This document shows positions 18,566 to 26,979 of a stretch of 64,000 nucleotides of DNA, one piece after another (positions within the stretch are counted from its first letter, which is position 1; each line of letters begins with the position of its first letter). Position numbers and translations under genes: made by a program. The notes beneath the pieces were generated by a model that did no database searches, had not been told where the DNA came from, and saw nothing but the letters and a program-made list of their open reading frames with translations. Origin of the DNA: Microvirga arsenatis (lineage in GTDB: Bacteria; Pseudomonadota; Alphaproteobacteria; Rhizobiales; Beijerinckiaceae); the NCBI RefSeq assembly GCF_009910705.1, contig NZ_JAAAXJ010000009.1:1-64000 (forward strand). Direction: 5' to 3'.

Positions 18566-18641
18566 GGTGGGTCGTCTGTCAGCGATCAAAGGGAACGCGG
18601 GCGATTCCGCCCGGTTCGGTGGACGAGTGAAAGGTTTTCGC

Positions 18642-18677
18642 TCGTCATTCCCGCGGCCTCAGGGCCTGGGATGACGA
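18642..18677. repeat. Imperfect intergenic palindrome between sdhE and mfd
   Basis: TCGTCATTCCC at 18642-18652 opposes GGGATGACGA at 18668-18677 with one bulged base, and GGCC/GGCC pairs lie inside. It resembles the dispersed CGTCATCCC-type palindromes found between genes in Rhizobiales, and may attenuate sdhE transcription before mfd. Confidence 0.5.
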
Positions 18678-18681
18678 TGCG

Positions 18682-18978
18682 TCAGCCGTGGATGGGCGAG
18701 GTGTGCGTATGAAACGCCTTGAGGCGCCGGAACAGGGGGGTGTCGTAGTTGGAGGGAGTCTCGATCTCCCCGGTGATCCAGCCGAGCAGGTCCCGGTCGG
18801 TGACCTCGATGAGCCGCTCGAAATCGATGAGGTCCTCCTCCGAAAGCTCCCCGATCTCCGCATCGGCGAAGCGGCCCATGATCAGGTCCATCTCCCGCAT
18901 GCCCCTATGCCAGGCGCGGTAGAGGATCTGCCTGCGGCGGGGGTCGAGGCCGGCGCTGCTGCGGGTCGTGCCGCTCAT
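18682..18978 (-). CDS. sdhE: Succinate dehydrogenase assembly factor SdhE (FAD assembly factor)
   Basis: A 98-residue cytoplasmic protein that promotes covalent attachment of FAD to the flavoprotein subunit of succinate dehydrogenase. The diagnostic RGMRE motif is present (residues 25-29, in YRAWHRGMREMD), followed by the acidic LSEEDLIDFERLIEVTDRDLLGWI helix region of the five-helix fold. The ATG at 18978 has CGGAG 7 bases upstream; longer readings run into the recG promoter region. It is divergent from recG and lies upstream of mfd on the same strand. This arrangement is common in alphaproteobacteria. Confidence 0.93.
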   Translation of the reverse strand: MSGTTRSSAGLDPRRRQILYRAWHRGMREMDLIMGRFADAEIGELSEEDLIDFERLIEVTDRDLLGWITGEIETPSNYDTPLFRRLKAFHTHTSPIHG

Positions 18979-19066
18979 GACAATGCTCCGATCTGATAAG
19001 ATTGCGTCGCCTCCGGGCGGCTTGGCCGCTATATAACCATCTCCCCTCGACATGCTACCCATTTGA
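18979..19066. promoter_or_regulatory. Divergent promoter region of sdhE and recG
   Basis: An 88-bp gap between two divergent starts, so both promoters should lie here or inside the gene ends. TATAAC at 19032-19037 is a plausible -10 element for recG, 29 bases before its ATG; the matching -35 is not clear. Confidence 0.4.
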
Positions 19067-21184
19067 ATGTCTTTGCGTCCTTCCATTCTCGATCCGCTCT
19101 TCGCTCCTGCCAGCACCCTGCCGGGCGTCGGCCCGAAGATCGCGCCCCTGCTCGACCGGCTCCTCGGGGAGCCGGGCAAGCCTGCGCGCGTGGCGGATCT
19201 GCTGTTCCACGTGCCGACCAGCGGCGTCTCGCGGGAGATGAAGGGCTCCATCGCCGATGCGCCCGTGGGCGAGCCGGTCACCCTCTCCGTCACCGTCGTC
19301 GCCCACCGGCCGCCCCCGCCCGGCCGCCGCGCTCCCTATCGCATCCTCGTGGAGGACGAGACGGGCGACGTGAGCCTAGTGTTCTTCAACGGCCATAGGG
19401 CCCGCCTGGAAAAGCTCCTCCCCGTGGGCGAGCGCCGCTACGTCTCCGGCAAGATCGAACTGTGGGACGGACGGCGCCAGATGGTCCATCCGGACCGGAT
19501 TCTCGACGAGCGCGGCATCGAGAACCTGCCGGCCGTCGAGGCGATCTACGGCCTCACCGAGGGGCTCTCCTCGCGCATGGTCGGCCGCTACATCGCCGCC
19601 GCCCTGGACAAGATCCCATCCCTGCCCGAATGGCAGGACCCGGCCTGGATGGACCGCAACGCCCTGCCGGATTTCCGGCAGGCCCTGTTCGCCCTCCACC
19701 GGCCCGACAGCGCGGCGCAGCTCTCGGAGGACGCGCTGACGAAATCCGCCCCGCGCCGGCGCCTCGCCTATGACGAGCTGCTGGCCTCGCAGCTCGCGCT
19801 CGCCCTCGTGCGAAGCCGCATGCGGCGCCTGCCCGGGCGGGTGAATGCGGGGGACGGACATCTGATCGAGCGCCTGAAGGCTGCCCTGCCCTTCGGGCTG
19901 ACCGCCTCGCAGGAGAAAGCCATCCAGGACATCCGGCGGGACCTCGTCTCGGACAAGAAGATGCTGCGCCTCCTCCAGGGCGACGTGGGCTCCGGCAAGA
20001 CGGTGGTTGGCCTCCTCACCATGGCGAGCGCCATCGAGGCGGGCCGCCAGGCCGCCATGATGGCGCCCACCGAAATCCTCGCCCGCCAGCACTACGAGCG
20101 TCTCGCACCCATGGCCGAGCAGGCGGGGCTCACCATCGCCCTCCTGACCGGACGCGAGAAAGGCGTCGCGCGCAGAACCATTCTTGCCGGCCTCGCAGAC
20201 GGCAGCATCCAGATCGTGGTGGGGACGCATGCCCTGTTCCAGGAGGGCGTCGCGTTCCAGGACCTCGGCGTCGCCGTGGTGGACGAGCAGCACCGCTTCG
20301 GCGTGCACCAGCGCCTGGCGCTCGGCTCCAAGGGCGAGGCGGTGGACATCCTCGTGATGACGGCGACCCCGATCCCGCGCACCCTGGCGCTGACCTATTT
20401 CGGCGACATGGACGTCTCGGTGCTGAGCGAGAAGCCGGCCGGCCGCAAGCCCATCGCGACGAAGCTGATCTCCATCGACCGGCTCGACGAGGTGATCGGC
20501 GGCATCGGGCGCGCCATTGCCAACGGCGATCAGGTCTATTGGGTCTGCCCTCTCGTGGGCGAATCCGAATCCATCGATCTCGCCGCCGCCGAAGAGCGCT
20601 TCGAGATGCTCAAGGGCTTCTTCGGGGACCGGGTGGGCCTCGTTCACGGCAAGATGGCCGGCAAGGACAAGGATGCCGCCATGGAGCGGTTCTCGACCGG
20701 CGAGACCAAGGTCCTCGTCTCAACAACGGTGATCGAGGTCGGCGTCGACGTGCCGAACGCCACCATCATGGTGATCGAGCATGCCGAGCGCTTCGGGCTC
20801 GCCCAGCTCCACCAGCTCCGGGGGCGCATCGGACGCGGCTCGAAGCCCTCCACCTGCCTTCTGGTCTACAAGGGGCCGCTGGGCCAGGTCGCCCAGGCCC
20901 GGATCGAGATGATGCGCCAGACGGAGGACGGCTTCCGGATCGCCGAGGAGGATCTGCGCCTGCGCGGCGAAGGCGAGGTGCTGGGCACCCGCCAGTCGGG
21001 CACCCCCGGCTTCAAGCTCGCCCGGCTGGAGGTGGACGGCGATCTGCTCGGCGCCGCGCGGGACGATGCCCGCCTCATCGTCGACCGGGACCCGGATCTC
21101 GTCAGCGAGCGCGGGCAGGCTCTGCGGGTGCTGCTCTATCTGTTCGAGCGCGATTCCGCGATCCGGCTGCTGCGGGCAGGCTGA
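19067..21184 (+). CDS. recG: ATP-dependent DNA helicase RecG
   Basis: A 705-residue helicase that remodels stalled replication forks and Holliday junctions. The N-terminal wedge (OB-fold) domain includes LPGVGPKIAPLLDRLL and LVFFNGHRARLEKLL. The motor domain has Walker A QGDVGSGKTVVGL (near residue 306), APTEILARQH, the DEQH box in VVDEQHRFGVHQR, ATPIPRTLALTYFGDMD and STTVIEVGVDVPNA. QLRGRIGRG and the C-terminal RLRGEGEVLGTRQSGTPGF segment complete the RecG pattern. The ATG at 19067 has no obvious Shine-Dalgarno sequence, so initiation may be weak or nearly leaderless from the nearby -10 element. Its length is typical. Confidence 0.95.
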   Translation: MSLRPSILDPLFAPASTLPGVGPKIAPLLDRLLGEPGKPARVADLLFHVPTSGVSREMKGSIADAPVGEPVTLSVTVVAHRPPPPGRRAPYRILVEDETGDVSLVFFNGHRARLEKLLPVGERRYVSGKIELWDGRRQMVHPDRILDERGIENLPAVEAIYGLTEGLSSRMVGRYIAAALDKIPSLPEWQDPAWMDRNALPDFRQALFALHRPDSAAQLSEDALTKSAPRRRLAYDELLASQLALALVRSRMRRLPGRVNAGDGHLIERLKAALPFGLTASQEKAIQDIRRDLVSDKKMLRLLQGDVGSGKTVVGLLTMASAIEAGRQAAMMAPTEILARQHYERLAPMAEQAGLTIALLTGREKGVARRTILAGLADGSIQIVVGTHALFQEGVAFQDLGVAVVDEQHRFGVHQRLALGSKGEAVDILVMTATPIPRTLALTYFGDMDVSVLSEKPAGRKPIATKLISIDRLDEVIGGIGRAIANGDQVYWVCPLVGESESIDLAAAEERFEMLKGFFGDRVGLVHGKMAGKDKDAAMERFSTGETKVLVSTTVIEVGVDVPNATIMVIEHAERFGLAQLHQLRGRIGRGSKPSTCLLVYKGPLGQVAQARIEMMRQTEDGFRIAEEDLRLRGEGEVLGTRQSGTPGFKLARLEVDGDLLGAARDDARLIVDRDPDLVSERGQALRVLLYLFERDSAIRLLRAG

Positions 21185-21236
21185 ATAGCTCTTTAGCGAC
21201 TCTCAGGCAAAAGTCCTTAAGGGGTGGAGGTCAGAG

Positions 21237-21662
21237 CTAAAGCTGCTTGGTCATAAAAATTCTGCTGGTTCCCGGCGGCTCGCACGCAATTTCGCCAAAC
21301 CGTCGCCAGCCATGCCGCTCATAAAAGCCAGGTGCTTGAAAGCTTATGGTGTAGAGAACCCCCGCCACACAGCCCCGGCGCGTGCCTTCTTCCTCGAACG
21401 CTTGCAGTACCGACGTGCCGATGCCCGAACCTCGAAGAGCTTTCGGCAGGTAAAAGAGCTCCAGGAACAGCAGACCGAGAGAAGAGCGCCCCGTCGCGCC
21501 CCCTAACACTTGACCCGTTGCCGGATCTTTGACGAGGACGGCAAGAGGTTGCCTGTCAGCGTATCCTGTGATGTGGTCATTGTAGGCGTTAAGACCACCG
21601 CCAATGGTCTCATCGATCAGTTCGTCAATGACATCCGTCACCGCGATTTCGTAACTGGACAT
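21237..21662 (-). CDS. GNAT family N-acetyltransferase
   Basis: A 141-residue acetyltransferase of the GNAT fold. The acetyl-CoA-binding motif A is visible as LELFYLPKALRGSGIGTSVLQAFEEEG (consensus RxxGxG/A), and motif B includes APGFYERHGWRRFGE, with the conserved Tyr expected to act as general acid. The substrate cannot be predicted. GGGGAAG lies about 7 bases before the ATG at 21662. The gene is monocistronic, sits between recG and glmS, and is flanked by AT-richer DNA, which may suggest later acquisition. Confidence 0.87.
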   Translation of the reverse strand: MSSYEIAVTDVIDELIDETIGGGLNAYNDHITGYADRQPLAVLVKDPATGQVLGGATGRSSLGLLFLELFYLPKALRGSGIGTSVLQAFEEEGTRRGCVAGVLYTISFQAPGFYERHGWRRFGEIACEPPGTSRIFMTKQL

Positions 21663-21914
21663 GCGACTTCCCCTGTTGAGGACAGTCTATAAGTGAAACG
21701 CTAGAACAAAGCAAGAACTGACTTTCTCAATAGGCTGTTGTGAACCTAGCAGAAGGAGGATCCCGGCCAGACTTACGGTCAAGCGCGGTGCCTCCAGGCA
21801 AGACCCATGGCGGTTCAGGGATGAAGGCTTTCAGGACCAGGTAGCCCCCGGGGCGAAGAAGCCGTGGCTGACAGGGTGTGATCTCTCCAGACAGGAGCGG
21901 ATATCAAGCACCGT
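21663..21914. other. Gap between GNAT gene and glmS, no gene seen
   Basis: About 250 bases, AT-richer than its surroundings at 21690-21760. I see no coding sequence and no clear terminator hairpin for glmS; a remnant of a vanished gene is possible but not supported. Confidence 0.3.
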
Positions 21915-23741
21915 TCACTCCACCGTCACGGACTTGGCAAGGTTGCGGGGCTGGTCCACGTCCTTCCCCATGAAGACGGCCGTGTGATAGGCCAGCAACT
22001 GGATCGGGACCGCATTGATGATCGGCGCCACGATGGGGTGCACCGACGGCATCACGATGGTGGCCATGGTGTCGAGGCCGGCTTCCAGGGCGCCCCGCTC
22101 GTCCGTGATCAGGATGATGCGCCCGCCGCGGGCGGCGACTTCCTGCATGTTCGAGACGGTCTTCTCGAAGATGTTGTCATGGGGAGCGATGACGATGACG
22201 GGCATCGTCTCGTCGATGAGCGCGATGGGGCCGTGCTTCAGCTCGCCCGCCGCATAGCCCTCCGCATGAATGTAGGAGATCTCCTTGAGCTTCAGGGCTC
22301 CCTCCATGGCGAGCGGATAGGAGGTGCCGCGGCCGAGATAGAGCACGTCCTTCGCCTTGGAGAGCTCGCGTGAGAGAACCTCGATCTGGTGCTCGCGCTT
22401 CATCGCCTCGCTCATCTGGCCCGGCACGGCGATCAACGCGTTCACCAGCTCCTTCTCCTCCTCGGTGCTCAGCGTCCCCCGCGCCCGGCCGGCCGCGATG
22501 GCGAGCGAGAGGAGCACCGTGAGCTGGCAGGTGAAGGCCTTGGTCGAAGCCACGCCGACCTCGACGCCGGCCAGCGTCTGCGCGACCACGCTGCTCTCGC
22601 GCGCCATGGTAGAGGTCGGCACATTCACCACGGAGAGCGTATGCTGCTTCTCCGCCGTCGCGTAACGCAGAGAGGCCAGCGTGTCCGCCGTCTCGCCCGA
22701 CTGGGACACGAACAGCGCGAGCCCGCCGGGCTCCAGGGGAGCCTCCCGGTAACGGAACTCGGAAGCGACATCGATCTCGACCGGGATGCGCGCCAGGCGC
22801 TCGAACCAGTATTTCGAGATGAGGCCCGCCAGATAGGCCGTGCCGCAGGCCGAGATCGAGATGCGCTTCAGATCGCGAAAGTCGAACGGCAAATCGAATG
22901 GGAGATCAACGCGTTCGCCAGCGAAGTTCACGTAATGGGCAAGGGTTCGCCCGACGACTTCTGCCTGCTCGTGGATCTCCTTGGCCATGAAGTGGCGGTA
23001 ATTGCCCTTGTCGGCCATGAAGGATCCGGCCGGAATCTTGTGGCGGGGCCGCTTCACGGGGAGACCGGATTCATCCCTGATGTCCGCACCTCTGCGGCTC
23101 AGGATCGCCCAATCCCCATCCTCAAGGTAGGCGACATCGTCGGTGAACGGAGCCAAAGCCAGCGCATCGGAGCCCAGGTACATCTCGCCGTCGCCGTAGC
23201 CGATCGCGAGAGGAGCGCCATGGCGCGCGCCGATCAGGATATCCTCCTCGCCCGAGAACAGGAAGCCCAGAGCGAATGCCCCCCGCAGGCGCGGCAAGGT
23301 CACGGCCACAGCCTCGACGGGTCCCCGCCCCTGATGCATCTCATAGGTGACGAGCTGGGCCACCACTTCGGTATCCGTCTCGGTCTCGAACCGGACCCCC
23401 TTGGCCTCGAGGCCGGTCTTCAGCTCGCGGAAATTCTCGATGATGCCGTTGTGAACCACCGCCAGCTTATCCGTGGCGTGGGGGTGGGCATTGGTCTCGT
23501 TGGGTTTGCCGTGGGTCGCCCAGCGCGTATGGCCGATCCCGATGACGCCGGACAGGGGCGCCTCGGACAGCCTCGTCTCCAGGTTGCGCAGCTTCCCCTC
23601 GGCGCGCCGTCGGGCGAGCCGGCCCTCTTCGAGGGTTGCCACGCCGGCAGAATCGTAACCCCGGTATTCAAGCCGCTTGAGCGCCTCCACGATCTGGGGC
23701 GCAACCGGCGTTTTCCCAATGATCCCGACAATCCCGCACAT
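21915..23741 (-). CDS. glmS: Glutamine--fructose-6-phosphate aminotransferase (isomerizing)
   Basis: A 608-residue enzyme making glucosamine-6-phosphate from fructose-6-phosphate and glutamine, the first step towards UDP-GlcNAc for peptidoglycan and lipopolysaccharide. The N-terminal class II glutaminase domain starts MCGIVGIIG, with Cys2 the nucleophile once Met is removed; RGYDSAGVAT and GHTRWATHG follow. Two SIS isomerase domains occupy about 290-600, with CGTAYLAGLISKYW and SQSGETADTLASL. The end RNLAKSVTVE is the conserved C-terminus. An upstream in-frame start (23762) would place residues before Cys and block activity, so the ATG at 23741 is right. It lies downstream of glmU on the same strand (109-bp gap), a common pairing. 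Confidence 0.97.
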   Translation of the reverse strand: MCGIVGIIGKTPVAPQIVEALKRLEYRGYDSAGVATLEEGRLARRRAEGKLRNLETRLSEAPLSGVIGIGHTRWATHGKPNETNAHPHATDKLAVVHNGIIENFRELKTGLEAKGVRFETETDTEVVAQLVTYEMHQGRGPVEAVAVTLPRLRGAFALGFLFSGEEDILIGARHGAPLAIGYGDGEMYLGSDALALAPFTDDVAYLEDGDWAILSRRGADIRDESGLPVKRPRHKIPAGSFMADKGNYRHFMAKEIHEQAEVVGRTLAHYVNFAGERVDLPFDLPFDFRDLKRISISACGTAYLAGLISKYWFERLARIPVEIDVASEFRYREAPLEPGGLALFVSQSGETADTLASLRYATAEKQHTLSVVNVPTSTMARESSVVAQTLAGVEVGVASTKAFTCQLTVLLSLAIAAGRARGTLSTEEEKELVNALIAVPGQMSEAMKREHQIEVLSRELSKAKDVLYLGRGTSYPLAMEGALKLKEISYIHAEGYAAGELKHGPIALIDETMPVIVIAPHDNIFEKTVSNMQEVAARGGRIILITDERGALEAGLDTMATIVMPSVHPIVAPIINAVPIQLLAYHTAVFMGKDVDQPRNLAKSVTVE

Positions 23742-23850
23742 ACCGACGAATTTCCTTCTCAAATGAGTTCAACGCCACGCTCGAGGCTCTCTTACAAAGG
23801 AAGGCCTCAAGGGCGGAATCAACTTGCGTAACCTAATGTGACAGCCGTGC

Positions 23851-25224
23851 TTACTTCCGCTTGGCGGCCTGGGCCTTCTCCCGAAACGCGACGGCCCAGC
23901 CCTCCTTGACGATCTGGCGGCCGCGGCCCAGGCCCAGGGCATCCTCCGGAATGCTCTCGGTGATCACCGAGCCCGAGCCGACGAAGGCACCCTTGCCGAT
24001 GGTAACGGGAGCCACCAGCGATGAATTCGACCCGATGAAGGCCCCCTCGCCGATCTCCGTCCGGTACTTGCCGAAGCCGTCGTAGTTGCAGGTGATGGTG
24101 CCCGCGCCGATATTGGCCTCGGCTCCCACGCTGGCGTCGCCGAGATAGGTCAGGTGGCTGACCTTCGCCCCGGCTCCGAGATCGGTGTTCTTGATCTCGA
24201 CGAAGTTGCCGACCTTGGCCTTCGGACCGATGGAAGCGCCGGGACGCAGGCGGGCGAAGGGGCCGACGCCCGCTCCCGAGGCGACCCGCGCGCCCTCCAG
24301 ATGGCTGAAGCTGTGGATGACGGCACCGTCCTCCACCACGACGCCGGGGCCGAAGACCACGTGCGGCTCCACCACCACGTCCTGCCCCAGGCGGGTATCG
24401 TAGCTGAGGAACACCGTCTCGGGAGCGACGAGGGTGACGCCCGACGCCATGGCCACGTGGCGCAGTCGGTCCTGAATCATACGTTCCGCGGCCGCGAGTT
24501 GGGCCCGGTCGTTGACCCCGTGCACCTCTTCCTCCGGAACGACGGCAATGGCGGTCCGGTGGCCCAGGCTGCGGGCGATCTCGACGATGTCCGTCAGGTA
24601 GTACTCGCCCTTGGCGTTGTCGTTCCGCACTCGGTCGAGCAGGGCCAGGGCGAGGTCGCCGCGGATCGCCATGAGCCCGCCGTTGCACAGGGTGATCGCG
24701 CGCTCGGCCTCGCTGGCATCCCGGTGCTCCCGGATGGCCAGAAGCTCGTCGCCGGAGGTGATGAAGCGGCCATAGCCCGTCGGGTCCTTCGCATGGAAGC
24801 CCATGGCGACGACGGCTGCGCCTTCCCCCAGCGGCGCCCGTAGCCGCGCGAAGGTCTCCGGCAGGATCAGGGGCGTGTCGCCGAAGGCGACGATCACGTC
24901 GTCGGGGGCCTGCCCGAGCGCCTCCCGGGCGCTGAGGACCGCATGGGCGGTTCCGAGCCGGTCGCGCTGCACGAAGACCTGGGCATCGGGGGCGGCCCGG
25001 CTCACCTCCTTCGCCACATCCTCCCGGTCGGGCCCGATGACCACCGCCATGCGCGTGGCGCCGGCCTGCGCGAGAACCGCCAGAACGTGCCCGAGCATAG
25101 AACGGTTGGCGACCTGATGCAGGACCTTCGGCTTCCCGGACTTCATCCGGGTGCCCTCGCCCGCCGCCAGCACGATGGCCAGGCAGCTCCGGGACGGCTG
25201 TGGGGAGTGGTGAATCGAGGTCAT
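23851..25224 (-). CDS. glmU: Bifunctional UDP-GlcNAc pyrophosphorylase / GlcN-1-P acetyltransferase
   Basis: A 457-residue bifunctional enzyme that acetylates glucosamine-1-phosphate and couples it to UTP, giving UDP-GlcNAc. The N-terminal uridylyltransferase domain shows [18 protein letters not shown] (residues 19-36) and FGDTPLI. The C-terminal half is a left-handed beta-helix of hexapeptide repeats (for example [33 protein letters not shown]), with the catalytic region [13 protein letters not shown] and SNSSLVAPV. Its length is usual. It is the first gene of a glmU-glmS pair on the minus strand and is divergent from opgG. An overlapping plus-strand frame that runs into opgG is a shadow. 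Confidence 0.97.
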   Translation of the reverse strand: MTSIHHSPQPSRSCLAIVLAAGEGTRMKSGKPKVLHQVANRSMLGHVLAVLAQAGATRMAVVIGPDREDVAKEVSRAAPDAQVFVQRDRLGTAHAVLSAREALGQAPDDVIVAFGDTPLILPETFARLRAPLGEGAAVVAMGFHAKDPTGYGRFITSGDELLAIREHRDASEAERAITLCNGGLMAIRGDLALALLDRVRNDNAKGEYYLTDIVEIARSLGHRTAIAVVPEEEVHGVNDRAQLAAAERMIQDRLRHVAMASGVTLVAPETVFLSYDTRLGQDVVVEPHVVFGPGVVVEDGAVIHSFSHLEGARVASGAGVGPFARLRPGASIGPKAKVGNFVEIKNTDLGAGAKVSHLTYLGDASVGAEANIGAGTITCNYDGFGKYRTEIGEGAFIGSNSSLVAPVTIGKGAFVGSGSVITESIPEDALGLGRGRQIVKEGWAVAFREKAQAAKRK

Positions 25225-25299
25225 ACAGTTTCAATCCGATATGGCGTTTCGCAGCAGCTAAATCAGAAGGGGCAATTGGGCAATCGTTTCATGGGTAAT

Positions 25300-25317
25300 C
25301 GGAGGGTTTCGCCTCCG
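25300..25317. other. Small hairpin in the glmU-opgG divergent region
   Basis: CGGAGG at 25300-25305 and CCTCCG at 25312-25317 form a 6-bp stem with a 6-nt loop in the 183-bp divergent gap. The gap should also contain both promoters; TTGACGATATG near 25343 may include a -35-like element, but no convincing pair is seen. Confidence 0.3.
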
Positions 25318-25407
25318 GCGTCGTTTACTTCGCGCACACGATTGACGATATGTGTAGGAGAATCCAATTGTCTGGCTGAAGAGCCACATTCACACAAGAG
25401 TATCGCT

Positions 25408-26979
25408 GTGCCGGTTACGCCCAGGGGCCCGTCCCCCCTCCACCCCCGCCGGCGCGACATGCTGGCCTATATCGGCGTTTCCGTCGCAGGCCTCGCATAC
25501 GCGCCTGCCGTTCGGGCCCAAACCCCTCAAGCCACCATTTCCGCCCGCATGGGGGACAATCAACGGTTCGACCCGGCCGTTGTGATCGACATCGCGCGTC
25601 AGCTCGCCAAGAAACCCTTTGCGCCGCTGCCGACCGACCTGCCCGACGTCTTCGCGAACCTGAACCAGGAGCAGTATGCGGCGATCCGCTACACCCAGCC
25701 GCCGGTCTGGAGCTCCGAGGCGCGGGGCATCGCGGTCGAGCCGCTCCATCGCGGTTTCGTTTTCCGGGATGCGGTCGATCTCTATCTTGTGGAGGATGGC
25801 GCCGTCCGGCGGATCGGGTACAGCCCCTCCCAGTTCGAGTTCGGCCGGATCAACCCGCCGAACAACCTCGCGGATATCGGCTTTTCCGGCTTCAGGCTGC
25901 TGGCGCAGAACGGGAATGGGCGACCGTTCGACTTCGCGGTGGTCCAGGGCGGCACCTTCTTCAGGGCCATCGCCCGTGGCCAGAACTACGGCGCCATCGC
26001 CCGCGCGCTCACCCTGCGCCCGGCCGAGGCGCGGGGCGAGGAGTTTCCCGTCTTCAGGGCTTTCTGGCTCGAGCGTCCCGCGGTGGGCAGCAACGGCATC
26101 ACGGTCCATGGGGTGATGGATTCGGAGTCCACCGCCGGCGCGGTTCGGATGACGTTCCGCCCCGGCGACATGACCATCGTGGATGTGGAGACAACCCTCT
26201 TCCCTCGCGTCAATCTGGAACATGTGGGCCTGGGAGGCATCGCCTCGACCTATCTTTACGGAGCGAACGACCTGCTCAATACCAACGACATCCGGCCGGC
26301 GGTGCACGAATCGTCAGGGCTGCAGATGCTGAACGGGTCGGGGGAATGGCTCTGGCGGCCCCTGCACAACCCGGAGACGCTCCAGATCTCCGCCTTTGTG
26401 GACAACTCCCCCAAGGGCTTCGGCCTGCTGCAGCGCGACCGCGCCTACGAGTCGTTCCAGGATGACGAGCAGCGTTTCGAGCGCCGCCCGAGCGTCTGGG
26501 TCGAGCCCCTGGGCGACTGGGGCCAAGGCAGCGTCCAGCTGCTCGAGATTCCCACCGATGCCGAGATCAACGACAACATCCTGGCCTATTGGCGTCCCAA
26601 GGCGGCCATGGCCGCGGGGTCCGAGGTTCCCTTGGCTTACCGTCAATACTGGGGCTGGACCTCTCCGGAGCGCCCGCCGCTCGCGACGGTGACGCAGACG
26701 CGGTCGGGTCGGGGCGGCGGCGGCCGCAGGCGGCGCTTCGCGGTCGATTTTTCCGGCGACAACCTGGGTGAAAATCTGCCGACGGACCTTAAATCCGTCT
26801 TAACGGTCGGTCCTGGAACGTTCCAGAACCTCAAACTTTTGCCATATCCGGAGCGAAAGACGGTACGCGTTGCGTTCGAGCTTGACCCGGGCAATGAAAA
26901 CGCGTGTGAGATGCGCCTGATCCTCGAAGCAGGCGGGAAACCGATTAGCGAGACATGGCTTTATCGTTGGACACCGTAG
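25408..26979 (+). CDS. opgG: Glucan biosynthesis protein OpgG/MdoG, periplasmic
   Basis: A 523-residue periplasmic protein needed for branching and processing of osmoregulated periplasmic glucans. The N-terminus looks like a Tat signal: HPRRRDMLAYIGVSVAGLAYAPAVRAQ with a twin arginine before a mild hydrophobic stretch and an AxA cleavage site near residue 37. The mature part contains FRDAVDLYLVEDG, YSPSQFEFG, FRAFWLERP and GEWLWRPLHNP, all typical of the family. The start is uncertain: GTG at 25408 gives a normal signal peptide and length, while an ATG at 25291 would add about 39 residues ahead of the twin arginine. It overlaps opgH by 25 bp, so the two are translationally coupled. Confidence 0.9.
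   Translation: MPVTPRGPSPLHPRRRDMLAYIGVSVAGLAYAPAVRAQTPQATISARMGDNQRFDPAVVIDIARQLAKKPFAPLPTDLPDVFANLNQEQYAAIRYTQPPVWSSEARGIAVEPLHRGFVFRDAVDLYLVEDGAVRRIGYSPSQFEFGRINPPNNLADIGFSGFRLLAQNGNGRPFDFAVVQGGTFFRAIARGQNYGAIARALTLRPAEARGEEFPVFRAFWLERPAVGSNGITVHGVMDSESTAGAVRMTFRPGDMTIVDVETTLFPRVNLEHVGLGGIASTYLYGANDLLNTNDIRPAVHESSGLQMLNGSGEWLWRPLHNPETLQISAFVDNSPKGFGLLQRDRAYESFQDDEQRFERRPSVWVEPLGDWGQGSVQLLEIPTDAEINDNILAYWRPKAAMAAGSEVPLAYRQYWGWTSPERPPLATVTQTRSGRGGGGRRRRFAVDFSGDNLGENLPTDLKSVLTVGPGTFQNLKLLPYPERKTVRVAFELDPGNENACEMRLILEAGGKPISETWLYRWTP

Noticed and set aside
15503..18712. 1069-codon plus-strand open frame opposite mfd
   Set aside because: It is a shadow of mfd in GC-rich DNA: no family features, biased His/Arg/Gly composition, while the minus strand encodes a full Mfd.
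21510..21692. Short plus-strand frame opposite the GNAT gene
   Set aside because: Antisense shadow without ribosome binding site.
24943..25407. Upstream extension of the opgG frame into glmU
   Set aside because: This part is antisense to glmU and precedes the Tat signal peptide of OpgG.
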